Shown: in pieces, positions 35,898-45,378 of the stretch
Position numbering within the stretch: the first letter of the stretch is position 1
Layout: each line of letters opens with the position of its first letter
DNA from: CAVPCY01 sp963770765
GTDB taxonomy: Bacteria; Actinomycetota; Coriobacteriia; Anaerosomatales; PHET01
Direction of reading: 5' to 3'
Assembly: GCA_963770765.1 (NCBI GenBank)
Contig: CAVYQS010000009.1
Span: 1-64,000, forward strand
Length of the DNA stretch: 64,000 bases
The notes under the pieces: model-generated
The model's database searches: none
The model's input: only the letters and a program-made list of their open reading frames with translations
What the model was told of the DNA's origin: nothing
Position numbers and translations under genes: made by a program

Positions 35898-37436
35898 TCA
35901 CGCCCGCTCGGATGCATTCGAAGTACCGCCAACAGATCGTTTCGCTCGTTGGAATTGAAGCCCAGTGAGCCACATGGCCGCCCAGTAGGTGGTCGCCGCG
36001 GCTACTGCGACTATCGCGAGTCCAACGATAGACCCCCCCAGCTCGCTCCGCCCGCCAATCCAGGCAATGGTCGCGGGAAGTGCCAGCAGGGGATAGGCCG
36101 GCCAGGCAGTTGAGCGGAGCCATGTGCGAATCGGCAGGTCGATCACGCGGCTGAACACACGTGCGTACCACGGGAACTCTAGCCACACAGCCACGAGCGT
36201 GCCCACAGCAACGCCGATGAGCCCGAAGCTCTGCACCAATAGGACACTCAGGGCGACGTTCAGCACCGCGAGTGTCAGGCCGCCAGGCACCCACGCTGAG
36301 AAGCGGTCCTTTCCAATCATGATCTGGTCGCCAAGCTGGTAGAGGGGCAGAAACGCTTGTGACAGCAGCAGGACCTGCGCGACGGGCACCGCACCCCCGT
36401 AACCGGGTCCCATCCACACCGCAATGAACGGTGCGGCAATGGCGATGAGCACGGCCGTGAGCGGCGAAGCCATAGTGGCAATCAGTTTGGTGCCGCGCAG
36501 GAACAACGCGCGGATGGTTTCGTGCCGTTCGGCCGCATGCAGTTGTGCGGCTACCGGGAGAGTTGCTGAGACTGCAAGGCTGGCAAGTGTCGTTACCAGC
36601 GAGTTGAGCTTCGATGCTATTTCGTAGAGTGTAACCGCGGCGGGACCGACGAAGATTCCCAGCACCAGCTTGTCGGTTTGCTGACGACTCATCACCTGAG
36701 CGATCTGCAGGACGAATACCGACGATCCCGATCGCAAGATCGCGCGAGCATCAGCCATACTGGCGTGGATTCTTCGAGCGGCACTGGGCAGCAGCCGCCA
36801 GAGTAGGCAGATGTTGACGAGCGAGGCTACAACGAGTGAGGCGAATCGAATCAGCACTAGCGTCACCGGGCCTGCTCCAGTCACGATGACGTAGATTGAG
36901 CCGGCGACGTCGGCGCACACGACCCCCAACGCCACCGTCGAAACCAGGTCGTAGCGTTGAAGCCCAGAGAGGGCATCGCGAGCTGCGACTGTTGGCCAGT
37001 ACCACAGCTGCTGGATGGCGCCGATCAGCAGTAGCGTCCTGAGTAGCTCCAACTCCGAAGCGTTGACCGAGAAGATCGCCCCTCCAAGCAACGCGAGCGC
37101 AACCATTGCCAACGCGACCAGCAGCCCCACCGAAGCGTAGATCGACGCCGCCGAGAAGATCGCATTCGCTACTCCGGCGTCGTCCGTTAACGCAGTCCGC
37201 TCGGCGACCATCCGCACCAGGGTCGCGCCCACACCGAGATCGAGGAGCACGGCGTAGCCCGCCAACGAGGCCGCCAGAATCATGACGCCGAACTGCGAAG
37301 GGCCAAAGCTTCGGATGAGGAGTGGCAGGAGAACGAAGGTCGACACCATCGTCGCCAACTGCACCGAACCATTGGCGGCGGTGTTTCTGAGGATGCGCCT
37401 CGTCTGGGAGTGACCCGACTCAGGACCTGCTGTCAT
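35898..37436 (-). CDS. Wzx-type polysaccharide/oligosaccharide flippase
   Basis: 512 aa, 12-14 membrane segments, RNTAANGSVQLATMVSTFVLLP at the start (shown here in part) and PLLIRSFGPSQFGVMILA, typical of the polysaccharide biosynthesis branch of the MOP superfamily. It would flip undecaprenyl-PP-linked repeat units to the outer face. First gene of the leftward operon; divergent from the methyltransferase at 37608. Confidence 0.88.
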   Translation of the reverse strand: MTAGPESGHSQTRRILRNTAANGSVQLATMVSTFVLLPLLIRSFGPSQFGVMILAASLAGYAVLLDLGVGATLVRMVAERTALTDDAGVANAIFSAASIYASVGLLVALAMVALALLGGAIFSVNASELELLRTLLLIGAIQQLWYWPTVAARDALSGLQRYDLVSTVALGVVCADVAGSIYVIVTGAGPVTLVLIRFASLVVASLVNICLLWRLLPSAARRIHASMADARAILRSGSSVFVLQIAQVMSRQQTDKLVLGIFVGPAAVTLYEIASKLNSLVTTLASLAVSATLPVAAQLHAAERHETIRALFLRGTKLIATMASPLTAVLIAIAAPFIAVWMGPGYGGAVPVAQVLLLSQAFLPLYQLGDQIMIGKDRFSAWVPGGLTLAVLNVALSVLLVQSFGLIGVAVGTLVAVWLEFPWYARVFSRVIDLPIRTWLRSTAWPAYPLLALPATIAWIGGRSELGGSIVGLAIVAVAAATTYWAAMWLTGLQFQRAKRSVGGTSNASERA

Positions 37437-37481
37437 CTGATGGGTTTCGCCTTGTCGCGCCGGCCACCGCAGGAGGGGGCT

Positions 37482-37510
37482 TTGGATTGGAGATGCGTAC
37501 AGATTATCAT
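37482..37510 (+). promoter_or_regulatory. Candidate promoter of the rightward glycan operon
   Basis: TTGGAT (37482-37487), a 17-base spacer and TATCAT (37505-37510), about 100 bases before the methyltransferase start. Confidence 0.45.
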
Positions 37511-37607
37511 GCGAGGCGATGCATCAGTTCGTCGGCGCAGACACCCGCGTCGCGTGAAGTCCCTTAAGAGACGGCACGTAACCCAGCGCACTAGTAACGA
37601 GGTTCGT

Positions 37608-38315
37608 ATGAACCATCCCATCGGTCACTACGTTCGCGCCCTGAAGCGTCGGATGCGCTCGCGTTTTGTCAGGTTCGGCTCGCTACGGAACACCGAACCA
37701 GTGAATCTCGCTTTTGGCGCAATGGTGGGCACGCCCGTCGACCGGCACTACCTGCACGATTGGCTGGGACTCCACGCGCATCTGATCACAGGACGCGTGC
37801 TCGAGGTGGGCGACCGTGCGTACACGGAGCGGTTTGGCCGCGGCGTGGCAAGCAGTGACATTCTCCATTTCGAATCAGGCTCGCCGGTGGCCACGATCGT
37901 CGCCGACCTTGCATCATGCCCTCAAGTCCCCGAGGGCTCCTTTGATTGCATCATCCTGACGCAGACCCTGCACTACGTCTTCGACATGTTCTCTGCGGTT
38001 CGAGAGCTCCATCGGATTCTCGCCCCGGGGGGGACGATCCTGTGCACCGTGCCGGGGCTGAGTCAGATCAGCCGCTGGGATATGGACCAGTGGGGTGACA
38101 GGTGGCGTCTGACGTCGCTTTCCGCTCGAGAGTTGTTTGAGACTACGTTCGAGCCCGAGAACGTCACGGTCGAGACGTTTGGCAATGTGCTCTCGAGCCT
38201 GTGCTTCATCGAGGGGATACCTGCCGAGCGCATCCGGGAGGCTGAGCTTGCCGTCAATGACCCGGACTACCAGATTCTCGTGGCCGTCGCCGCAACCAAG
38301 GCGCCGTCGACGTGA
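37608..38315 (+). CDS. SAM-dependent methyltransferase
   Basis: 235 aa from ATG 37608. The Rossmann-like methyltransferase core is visible as RVLEVGDRAYTERFG (motif I), FDCIILTQTLHYVFD (motif IV) and LAPGGTILCTVPG (motif V/VI), as in class I enzymes of surface-sugar clusters. The stop overlaps the deacetylase start as GTGA. It probably methylates a sugar or acts at chain ends. Confidence 0.8.
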   Translation: MNHPIGHYVRALKRRMRSRFVRFGSLRNTEPVNLAFGAMVGTPVDRHYLHDWLGLHAHLITGRVLEVGDRAYTERFGRGVASSDILHFESGSPVATIVADLASCPQVPEGSFDCIILTQTLHYVFDMFSAVRELHRILAPGGTILCTVPGLSQISRWDMDQWGDRWRLTSLSARELFETTFEPENVTVETFGNVLSSLCFIEGIPAERIREAELAVNDPDYQILVAVAATKAPST

Positions 38316-39400
38316 ACGTAGTGGGGGCACGCTCAGTCATCATGACTGCGCTGCGGCGCGTGCGCGCGGCCGATGGGGGAGCGGCGGTCGTTCTCACGTA
38401 TCACCGCATCCACGACGCTTCACTCGACCCGGAGCAGCTCTGCGTAGCGCCCTCGCGCTTCGAGGAGCACGTGGCGGCGTTCGCGCAGCGCTACACGCTC
38501 CTGACTGCGGGGGACCTCTTCACTCGGCTCAGCGAGGGTCGCGCATTGCCACGAAACGGCCTTGTGCTCACGTTCGATGACGGGTACTCTGACGTGCTCG
38601 AATGCGCTGCGCCCGTGCTCGAGCGCTACGACGCGTGCGGAACGGTCTTCGTGAGTTCAGGATTCGTCGACTCCAAGCGGGAGATGTGGTGGGATGCGCT
38701 GGAGCGCGTCTGCCTGCAGCCCGGCGTGCTGCCCGAACTGCTCGAACTCGACATCGACGGCTCACGCTTCTCGGCGCCACTGGGTGATGCCGCGGTCCTC
38801 GACGGGGCGACTGCGAAGTCGTTCGCCGGATGGGACACCATGCAGCCGCCCGCTCACCGTCGCGAGCAGCTCTATCTCGACCTGGCCGCGCGCCTGCACC
38901 GACTTGACGCTACTGCCCGCCGAGACACGCTCGACACGCTCTTCTCGATTGCCGGCATCGATTCGAGGATGCGCCCGGCGAACCGTGGCCTGACCGCAGA
39001 CGAGGTCAGGCGCCTCGCGCAGACCACGCCGCTTGAGGTGGGCGCCCACACTGTGACGCATGAGGCTCTCGGCCCGCTCGATGAGGGGACTCAGCGGCGC
39101 GAGATCAGAGAGAGCAAGCAGGCGCTCGAGGAGATGACGGACTCACGCGTCGTGTCGTTCAGCTACCCGTATGGTACGGCGGGCACCTTCACGGCGCGAA
39201 CGAAGGCGCTGGTCAGGGAAGCCGGGTTTCTCGGCGCGGTGACGACTCGGCTGGGGGGACGCATTCCGTGGGGTTCTGTCGGGAGGAGAACCGACCGGTT
39301 CGAGGTGCCTCGAACGGCGACTGAAGACGTGCTCGCCGAGCACCTCGTTGCGCTGATCGACAAGCGCCTCGGCCTTGGATCCGACAGGGGCGGCCGATGA
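38312..39400 (+). CDS. NodB-family polysaccharide deacetylase
   Basis: 362 aa. VVLTYHRIHD, LVLTFDDGYSDV (the two catalytic/metal Asp), VGAHTVTHEAL (metal His pair) and FSYPYG are the CE4 motifs in order. There is no signal peptide, so it may act on a cytoplasmic lipid-linked intermediate. Coupled on both sides by GTGA and ATGA overlaps. Confidence 0.88.
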   Translation: MNVVGARSVIMTALRRVRAADGGAAVVLTYHRIHDASLDPEQLCVAPSRFEEHVAAFAQRYTLLTAGDLFTRLSEGRALPRNGLVLTFDDGYSDVLECAAPVLERYDACGTVFVSSGFVDSKREMWWDALERVCLQPGVLPELLELDIDGSRFSAPLGDAAVLDGATAKSFAGWDTMQPPAHRREQLYLDLAARLHRLDATARRDTLDTLFSIAGIDSRMRPANRGLTADEVRRLAQTTPLEVGAHTVTHEALGPLDEGTQRREIRESKQALEEMTDSRVVSFSYPYGTAGTFTARTKALVREAGFLGAVTTRLGGRIPWGSVGRRTDRFEVPRTATEDVLAEHLVALIDKRLGLGSDRGGR

Positions 39401-40779
39401 AGAGCATGCCAGCATTCGATCCGACCGGACGGTCGCGCCCCGGGTCGCGCAGTCGGCTCGCTGACGCGTGGGCCAAGCACTATCCGATCGCAGTGCCGCT
39501 CATCATCGCGGTCGCCATGCTCGGGGCTATCCAACTGACTCACCCTGCACTGCCGGTGATTCACGATGCGCTCGCGTACACGAAGGCCGCACAGCGGCTG
39601 CTCACCGATGGCACGTACGCCTATGGCGAGGCGTCGGGGTCCAACGCGACGCAGACGCCGGGGTACGCGCTGTTTCTCGCGGCGGTGTATGCGTTTGTTC
39701 GACGCGGCGTCGACGCCGCAGAATGGACCCGGGCGGCTCGCCCTCTTCTGATGTTCGCGCAATCCCTGGTAGCGCTAGGGATCGTCGTGTGCGTTGCGCA
39801 CAGCGGACGGCAGCTCGGCGGGCGCCGCCTAGGACTCATCGCCGGCGTATTGGCCGCGGTGTACCCCACCTATGCGTGGGCCACGACAGTGGCCCTGAGC
39901 GACCTTCTCGGCTCGCTTCTCGTCGCCGGTCAGCTTGCTCTGGCCATGCGCCTCACCACGCCGGGCAAGGCCCCCCGGCTGCGTGACTTCGTTCTGCTGG
40001 GGGTGCTCGCCGGAGCTGTGGGCCTCGTGCGGCCGGCATACCTTCCGTGGGCAGCCGTACCGCTGGTCTACGTCGCGGTTCAGCGTTCACTGTCATGGCG
40101 TCGGTTCGTCGCAGCGGTGGGTGTGTGCGCTGTCGCATTCACCTTGGTGATGATGCCGTGGTGGGTTCGCAATGTCCTGGTTCTCGACCGAGTGGTCGTG
40201 CTGAATACGAATAGCGGAGTGACGATGCTCGATGCACTTGGTGGTCGCGAGTTGAGCGACGCCGAGCTGGCGATCGAGAGTGTTGCAGAGGCCGAGGGCA
40301 AGGACGGCGCCACGGCGGTCGCCTGGAGCCGTATCCGAACGGCTTGGCAGACTGCCCCGAGTCAGTACGTAGTCTATCGGCTTTCCCGAGTGCGGGAAGC
40401 GACGCTGTACCCGTGGAGCCCTGTTCGAGACGCGTACTGGGAGCAGCAGAACCACTTCGACACCGACCGGGTGGACTTCGCAGTGCTGCCGCCTTCACCG
40501 AGTGCGTTCGCCCTGGCGCTCGACCGCGCGTCGCGTTCTTTCCAAGTGTTCCTGCTCGTAGCGGCCGCCGTGGGCCTGCTGTTCATCCCGAAGTCGCCTC
40601 GGCTGATTCTACCTGCGAGTCTCGTTGCATACGCCGCCCTTGCCCATAGCTGGACGCTGTTCATCGAACGCTACTTCCTGCCCGCGATGGCTGGCGTGAT
40701 GCTGCTGGCGGCGGCAGGTCTGCTCGGCGTGTTCGTTCTCATCAGACGCGGTGGTGTGAAGGCGGGCTTATGGCAGTGA
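39397..40779 (+). CDS. Polytopic GT39/PMT-like membrane glycosyltransferase
   Basis: 460 aa, 10-11 membrane segments. After the first segment the loop VIHDALAYTKAAQRLLTDGT and NATQTPGYALFLAAVYA resembles the RgtA/B/C/D-type dolichyl-phosphate-mannose protein mannosyltransferase family (acidic residue, then TPGYPLFL). Probably transfers a lipid-phosphate sugar outside the cell. Confidence 0.8.
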   Translation: MKSMPAFDPTGRSRPGSRSRLADAWAKHYPIAVPLIIAVAMLGAIQLTHPALPVIHDALAYTKAAQRLLTDGTYAYGEASGSNATQTPGYALFLAAVYAFVRRGVDAAEWTRAARPLLMFAQSLVALGIVVCVAHSGRQLGGRRLGLIAGVLAAVYPTYAWATTVALSDLLGSLLVAGQLALAMRLTTPGKAPRLRDFVLLGVLAGAVGLVRPAYLPWAAVPLVYVAVQRSLSWRRFVAAVGVCAVAFTLVMMPWWVRNVLVLDRVVVLNTNSGVTMLDALGGRELSDAELAIESVAEAEGKDGATAVAWSRIRTAWQTAPSQYVVYRLSRVREATLYPWSPVRDAYWEQQNHFDTDRVDFAVLPPSPSAFALALDRASRSFQVFLLVAAAVGLLFIPKSPRLILPASLVAYAALAHSWTLFIERYFLPAMAGVMLLAAAGLLGVFVLIRRGGVKAGLWQ

Positions 40780-41564
40780 CGATGAGGTCGGCGTACAGGT
40801 GGATGGTTCAGGCGGGCTTCGACCCCAGGGCGACAGGCCGGTTCTTCCGGGAGATTGTGCCGTTCCGGCGCGAACTCGCCGAACTGAGGCGTCAGTCTTA
40901 CGACCCCGCCGAGACATTCGCGATCGAGGCGTCATACCCAGTGCTTGGCGAACGCGACGACGCGAGCGGAACGGCACGCGGGCACTACTTTCATCAGGAT
41001 CTGCTGGTCGCGCGAAGGGTGTTCGAGGCGGCTCCACTTCGTCACCTCGACGTTGGCTCACGCATCGACGGATTCGTTGCGCACGTAGCGGCTTTCCGAC
41101 CGATTGAGGTCATCGACATCCGGCCCCAGCCAGCCTCGATTCCGAACGTCACCTTCCTTCAGGCGGACATGATGGCACCGCTGCCCGGGGGCCTCCCGGG
41201 ATCGTGTGACTCGCTTTCGTGTTTGCACGCCCTCGAGCACTTCGGCCTGGGTCGCTATGGCGACCCCGTTCGACATGACGGTCACCTTATCGGTCTTTCG
41301 AACCTTGTGGAGATACTCGCGCCGCGAGGCACGCTGTACCTTTCGGTACCGATAGGCCCACAGCGCATCGAGTTCAACGCTCATCGCGTCTTTTCAGTGC
41401 GCTATCTGCTCGAGCATCTCGAACCGCGTTTCAGCGTCACACGCTTCTCGTTCGTCGACGATCGCGGAGATCTGCACGAAGACGTGGACCTGGCCCGAGG
41501 AGACGTGTCCGTCGAGTTCGGCTGCTGGTTCGGATGCGGCATCTTCGAGATGACGAGGAGCTGA
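40770..41564 (+). CDS. DUF268 family protein
   Basis: 264 aa. LRHLDVGSRIDGFVAHVA, FLQADMMAPLP, SLSCLHALEHFGLGRYGDP and DGHLIGLSNLVEIL are characteristic of DUF268, a methyltransferase-like family common in surface-polysaccharide loci. The start may be ATG 40770 or GTG 40776; the latter overlaps the previous stop as GTGA. The catalytic role has not been established for the family. Confidence 0.8.
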   Translation: MAVTMRSAYRWMVQAGFDPRATGRFFREIVPFRRELAELRRQSYDPAETFAIEASYPVLGERDDASGTARGHYFHQDLLVARRVFEAAPLRHLDVGSRIDGFVAHVAAFRPIEVIDIRPQPASIPNVTFLQADMMAPLPGGLPGSCDSLSCLHALEHFGLGRYGDPVRHDGHLIGLSNLVEILAPRGTLYLSVPIGPQRIEFNAHRVFSVRYLLEHLEPRFSVTRFSFVDDRGDLHEDVDLARGDVSVEFGCWFGCGIFEMTRS

Positions 41565-41567
41565 CCG

Positions 41568-42380
41568 GTGGCAATACCTCCCTACACCATCTTCGTGAAC
41601 AGCACTGATAGCTTCGAAGACACGTGGGGCCCGTTCTTTCGGCTACTCACGGAGTACTGGCCACAAGTCGACCACGTCGTGCTCAACACCGAGACCAAGG
41701 AGTTCTCGTACCCGGGACTCCGCATCGATGCAACGAAGACAGCTCGGCCGGGCGAGGGTCGCATACCCTGGGGCGAATGCATGATTCGAGCGCTCGTCGC
41801 CATTCCTACCGAGTACTTCGTGTACCTGCAAGACGACTACTTCCTCTTCGATGCGGTGAAAGCCGGAGTCGTCGACCAGGCGGTCGGCCTGATGGAGGCT
41901 GAGTCGCTGGACTGCCTACGGCTCATGGAGTGCGGCGGGGCGGGGCCCTACGAGCCCACGGACCACCCATGGCTGGTCAGCGTGGCGCGCGATGCGCGAT
42001 ACCGAATCTCGCTACAGGCCGGTGTGTGGTCCAAGCAAGGCATGATGAAGTACCTGCGTGCCCACGAGTCGCCTTGGCAGATGGAGGTGTGGGGCTCCAA
42101 GCGAGCGGCGCGGACCGACGGACGGATCTGGGCGGTGAGCCGACACGTCTACGGCGACGACCATTCACAGATCATCCCGTACGTCCCGACCGGTATCGTG
42201 AAAGGAAAGTGGTCTCGCGACGCTGTTGAGGAGTTGTTCCGTACACACGGCATCGACGTCGACTTCGAGCAGCGCGGCTGGTGGGATTCGGAATCCGCGG
42301 TGCATAAGGACGTGCGCTGGATACTCTCGAAGCTGCCCAAGGCCCCGCGCTACGTGTGGAATCGGATGCGATCGCTTTGA
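41568..42380 (+). CDS. Hypothetical protein, probable glycosyltransferase
   Basis: 270 aa from GTG 41568 after GAGGAG. TIFVNSTDSFEDTWGPFF and EYFVYLQDDYFLFDAV look like a GT-A-type fold in which LQDDYFL would be the nucleotide-sugar/metal loop. Similar proteins sit in polysaccharide clusters; I cannot name a family with confidence. No membrane segments. Confidence 0.65.
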   Translation: MAIPPYTIFVNSTDSFEDTWGPFFRLLTEYWPQVDHVVLNTETKEFSYPGLRIDATKTARPGEGRIPWGECMIRALVAIPTEYFVYLQDDYFLFDAVKAGVVDQAVGLMEAESLDCLRLMECGGAGPYEPTDHPWLVSVARDARYRISLQAGVWSKQGMMKYLRAHESPWQMEVWGSKRAARTDGRIWAVSRHVYGDDHSQIIPYVPTGIVKGKWSRDAVEELFRTHGIDVDFEQRGWWDSESAVHKDVRWILSKLPKAPRYVWNRMRSL

Positions 42381-42428
42381 TCGGCGCAGCGATGCTCCAA
42401 CGGGTGCTCTACGGCGCAAAGCCCGCGC

Positions 42429-43298
42429 ATGACGGCCACTTCGCTCGATCGGTCGCAGTTGACGACGCGGGCGCGAGAGTCGTCGTGCGACACACTGCAG
42501 TCCGGCGAGCCGTGCGTTGTAGCCAGACTCGGGTCCTCGGAGGTCTCTTGCGTCAGCTACAAGGAACGGTGGCGCTCGCGATTCCCGAGGCCGGGCTACC
42601 CGGCCGCGCTACGAGGAGTGATGGCCAACAACGCCGGCGTATTTCCTGTCGACGATGCTTCGCTCGACCGCTTCGCTGACGTCTTCACCGACGCGATGGC
42701 TGCTGCTGACGTGATGGGCGTGTGGTTCAACCGCGGGGAGGATGTGGTTGCCGCCAAGTACTGCCCTCAGGCGCGCCTCGTCCACCTCGAAGCGATGAAC
42801 CCACTCCTCACGACCGACCCGTGGACGGCGCTGCTCGAGGGCCGTTCGGTCCTTGTCGTTCATCCTTTCGCTCACACGATTGCGGCGCAGTACCGAGACA
42901 GGCGGCCACTGCTCTTCTCCGACGCGCGTGTTCTTCCGCAGTTTGAGCTCACGACGATCGCCTCGGTCCAGTCTGGCGCTGGCCAGCGCTGCGCCTTCCC
43001 AACGTGGTTCGATGCGCTCGATCACATGTGCGGTCAGGTCGCCGCCGCGGAGTTCGACATCGCCATCGTTGGTGCGGGCGCGTACGGTCTGCCGCTCGCC
43101 GCAGCTATCAAGGACATGGGCAAGCAGGCGGTGCACCTCGGCGGCGCTACACAGCTCCTATTCGGCATCAGGGGGCGCAGATGGGAGCGCGAGTACTCCG
43201 ACAGCATCGCTCCGTACTTCAACGAGCACTGGACCCGTCCGAGCGACGAGGAGACACCGAGCGATAGCGACAAGGTCGAGGGCGGCTGCTACTGGTAG
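42429..43298 (+). CDS. GT-D fold glycosyltransferase-like protein
   Basis: 289 aa. ARLGSSEVSC near residue 32 corresponds to the R-x-G-x-x-E sugar-nucleotide site of the GT-D (DUF1792-like) superfamily, and AIVGAGAYGLPLAAAIKDMG with VHLGGATQLLFGIRG near the end is typical of its members in surface-glycan loci. The end of the gene overlaps an antisense acyltransferase remnant. Confidence 0.7.
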   Translation: MTATSLDRSQLTTRARESSCDTLQSGEPCVVARLGSSEVSCVSYKERWRSRFPRPGYPAALRGVMANNAGVFPVDDASLDRFADVFTDAMAAADVMGVWFNRGEDVVAAKYCPQARLVHLEAMNPLLTTDPWTALLEGRSVLVVHPFAHTIAAQYRDRRPLLFSDARVLPQFELTTIASVQSGAGQRCAFPTWFDALDHMCGQVAAAEFDIAIVGAGAYGLPLAAAIKDMGKQAVHLGGATQLLFGIRGRRWEREYSDSIAPYFNEHWTRPSDEETPSDSDKVEGGCYW

Positions 43299-43492
43299 CG
43301 GAAAACGCTGGCCGGCCGCCGGATCGTCAGACCGCTGACGATGAGAGACAACTGCAAGCCGAGCCGTCCTGAGTCGACCAGGCTCGCGGCCAACGGGGGG
43401 AGGCCCGTGGCGCGTTGTCCTGCATGTACTGCTATGACGCCGAGGATTGCGATGCCCTTGGCAGCATCGACCCATGGCAGACGCTGTTTCAC
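43289..43492 (-). pseudogene. Acyltransferase-3 N-terminal fragment
   Basis: GTG 43492 overlaps the stop of the radical SAM gene. The 67 residues RLPWVDAAKGIAILGVIAVH to LQLSLIVSGLTI are the first helix and catalytic-His region of membrane O-acyltransferases (PF01757), normally ~350 aa. The frame then enters the antisense of the 42429 gene and stops. A deletion or rearrangement joined the two converging genes and removed the rest. Confidence 0.7.
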
Positions 43493-44450
43493 TGGTCTTC
43501 CGAGGAGGTCCACTCGTCGATCGAGCGTGCCGAGCGACCCCACTGGTACGTCTCGACTGCGTCCACGTCGCAGTGCTTGCACCACGGCACCGGCTCGCAC
43601 AAGAAGTCGAAGATCTCCCACGGAGTGTGATCCTCGAAGATCGAGATGGAGTCCTCCTCGGTCGGCTCCATGCCGTCGACGCCGAACCGCTCCTTGAAGA
43701 TGTCGATGTACGCGATGTAGGCGCACGGGTAGAGCCGGCCGTCGCGCAGGATCACGCAGTTGTTCACGCCGCCGCAGCCCTGGAATGCGTGCGTGCGGGT
43801 CTTGCGAGCCGGACAGGTCGAGCGGCAGCTTGAAGAACTCACCGCGCGGGTCGGTCCACTCCAGGTTCACTCCGTGCTGGGCCGCGAGACGCTCGATCTC
43901 GTCGACCTTCAGGTCTATCGGGTAGAGGTCGCACACGAGCCAGATGTCGTTCGCGGCCATCGCGCGCCAGAACGTCCTCATCCATTCGCGGGCACGAGCA
44001 CGCCGTTGGACATGAGGTTGATACGGGAGCCGGGAAGTGCTTCCGAGCCGACTCCATGAACTCGGTCACGTGCGGATGCAGGAGCGGCTCGCCGCCCAGA
44101 AGGTAGATCTCCGTGATCCCCGAGAAGATCGTCTCGAGCTGCGCGAACTCGCGCTCGAACTGCTCGGGATCGGCGAACGCGGGCTTGGCGATGTTGCTGA
44201 AGTGCGTGCAGCCCTTGCAGTTGAGGTTGCAGTGATCGGTGAGGTGGACGACGAGTCGGTGTAGGTGCGGCCTGCTGCCCGAGACGCGCGCTTGGACTTC
44301 AGCGACGAGCGGGTTCTCGCGTGACACCATCCACGGGACGTAGTCCTTGCCCTGGGCGCGCGTCGTGCAGCGGCTTCGACCGTGCGCTCGGGTAGCACCT
44401 TGCGGCCGACGCGTCTTGATCCAGAGCGGCGTGAGCTTGAGCAGGTTCAT
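43489..44450 (-). CDS. Radical SAM protein, second of a pair (frameshifted)
   Basis: Starts MNLLKLTPLWIKTRRPQGA (ATG 44450, overlapping the previous stop). VVHLTDHCNLNCKGCTHFSN holds the CX3CX2C cluster motif, followed by IYLLGGEPLLHP. Frame changes near 44030, 43985 and 43815 separate it from IWLVCDLYPIDLKVDEIERL, FQGCGGVNNCVILRDG, RLYPCAYIAYID and PWCKHCDVDAVETYQW, a cysteine-rich C-terminus like SPASM/Twitch domains that bind extra Fe-S clusters. The substrate is unknown; the glycan context suggests sugar or aglycone chemistry. Confidence 0.75.
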
Positions 44451-45358
44451 CGCGCGGAAGCCTCGTTTGCAGGCAGGGCGTCGTCGGCTGTCTCTCCGGC
44501 GGGCTTCTTGACCCACTCCGAGGCCTCTCCGCGCCCTCGAGCCCACTCATACGTCTCGAACGAGTCGAAGTCGCAGTGCGCGCACCACGGTGTGGGCTTC
44601 ATCAGGAAGTCGATCGCGTCATCTCCTGTCACGTCGCCCCAGATCGAGATCGAATCGGCGTCGACCGGCTCGATGCCTTCGATGCCGAAGCGCTTGCTCA
44701 AGATGTCCGCGTACGCGCTGTGCGCGCACGGGAAGAGCTTGCCGTCGCGCACGATCGCGCAGTTGCTGAGGCCCCGGCACCGGTCGAACGACTTCGCCGG
44801 ATCGCAACTCGCGGTCACGTCGAGGGGGATCTTGAAGAACTCCTCGGCGGGCTTCATCCACTCGACCTTCACGCCGTGTTCGAGACCCAGGGCGTCGATA
44901 CGCTCATGGTCGATGTTGATCGGGTAGGAGTCGCACAGCAGAGTCGTGTCTCGGTCGCGTGAAGCGTCTCCCAGAACGACTCGGGCATGCGGGTGACGAG
45001 GATGCCGTTGGTCATGAGCGACAGTCTCGTGGCGGGGAAGATACGCCGGGCCTCGCGCACGAACGCTTCCACCTCTGGGTGCAGCAGCGGCTCGCCGCCC
45101 AGCAGGTACATCTGCTCGATACCTTCGAACAGCTCGGCGAGGCGGGTCAGATCCTTCATCGTCGCCGAGAGGTCTGCGAACACCGGCTCGCTGATACTGC
45201 TGTAGTGCTCGCAGCCGCGACAGTTGAGGTTGCAGTGGTCGGTAACGTGGACATCGAGGTGGAAGAGGGTAGGGCGCTTGTCGCGTGAGTGTGCGTCTCA
45301 CGGCGCGATGCACGGCTCCCTCGCGCGAGACAAGTGACTGGACGTAGTACCTGCGCAT
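44447..45358 (-). CDS. Radical SAM protein, first of a pair (frameshifted)
   Basis: Reconstructed from ATG 45358 (MRRYYVQSLVSREGAVHRAV). Across frames: VHVTDHCNLNCRGCEHYSS, then EGIEQMYLLGGEPLLHPEVE, LSLMTNGILVTRMPESFW, LLCDSYPINIDHERIDALG, CRGLSNCAIVRDGKLFPCAH and PTPWCAHCDFDSFETYEWAR. Same layout as the next gene, clearly a tandem duplicate. Frames change near 45290 and 44950. It is coupled to its partner by ATGA. Confidence 0.75.
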   Translation of the reverse strand: MRRYYVQSLVSREGAVHRAVRRTLTRQAPYPLPPRCPRYRPLQPQLSRLRALQQYQRAGVRRPLGDDEGSDPPRRAVRRYRADVPAGRRAAAAPRGGSVRARGPAYLPRHETVAHDQRHPRHPHARVVLGDASRDRDTTLLCDSYPINIDHERIDALGLEHGVKVEWMKPAEEFFKIPLDVTASCDPAKSFDRCRGLSNCAIVRDGKLFPCAHSAYADILSKRFGIEGIEPVDADSISIWGDVTGDDAIDFLMKPTPWCAHCDFDSFETYEWARGRGEASEWVKKPAGETADDALPANEASAR

Positions 45359-45378
45359 CACCGTCGGAGCGAAGTCGA

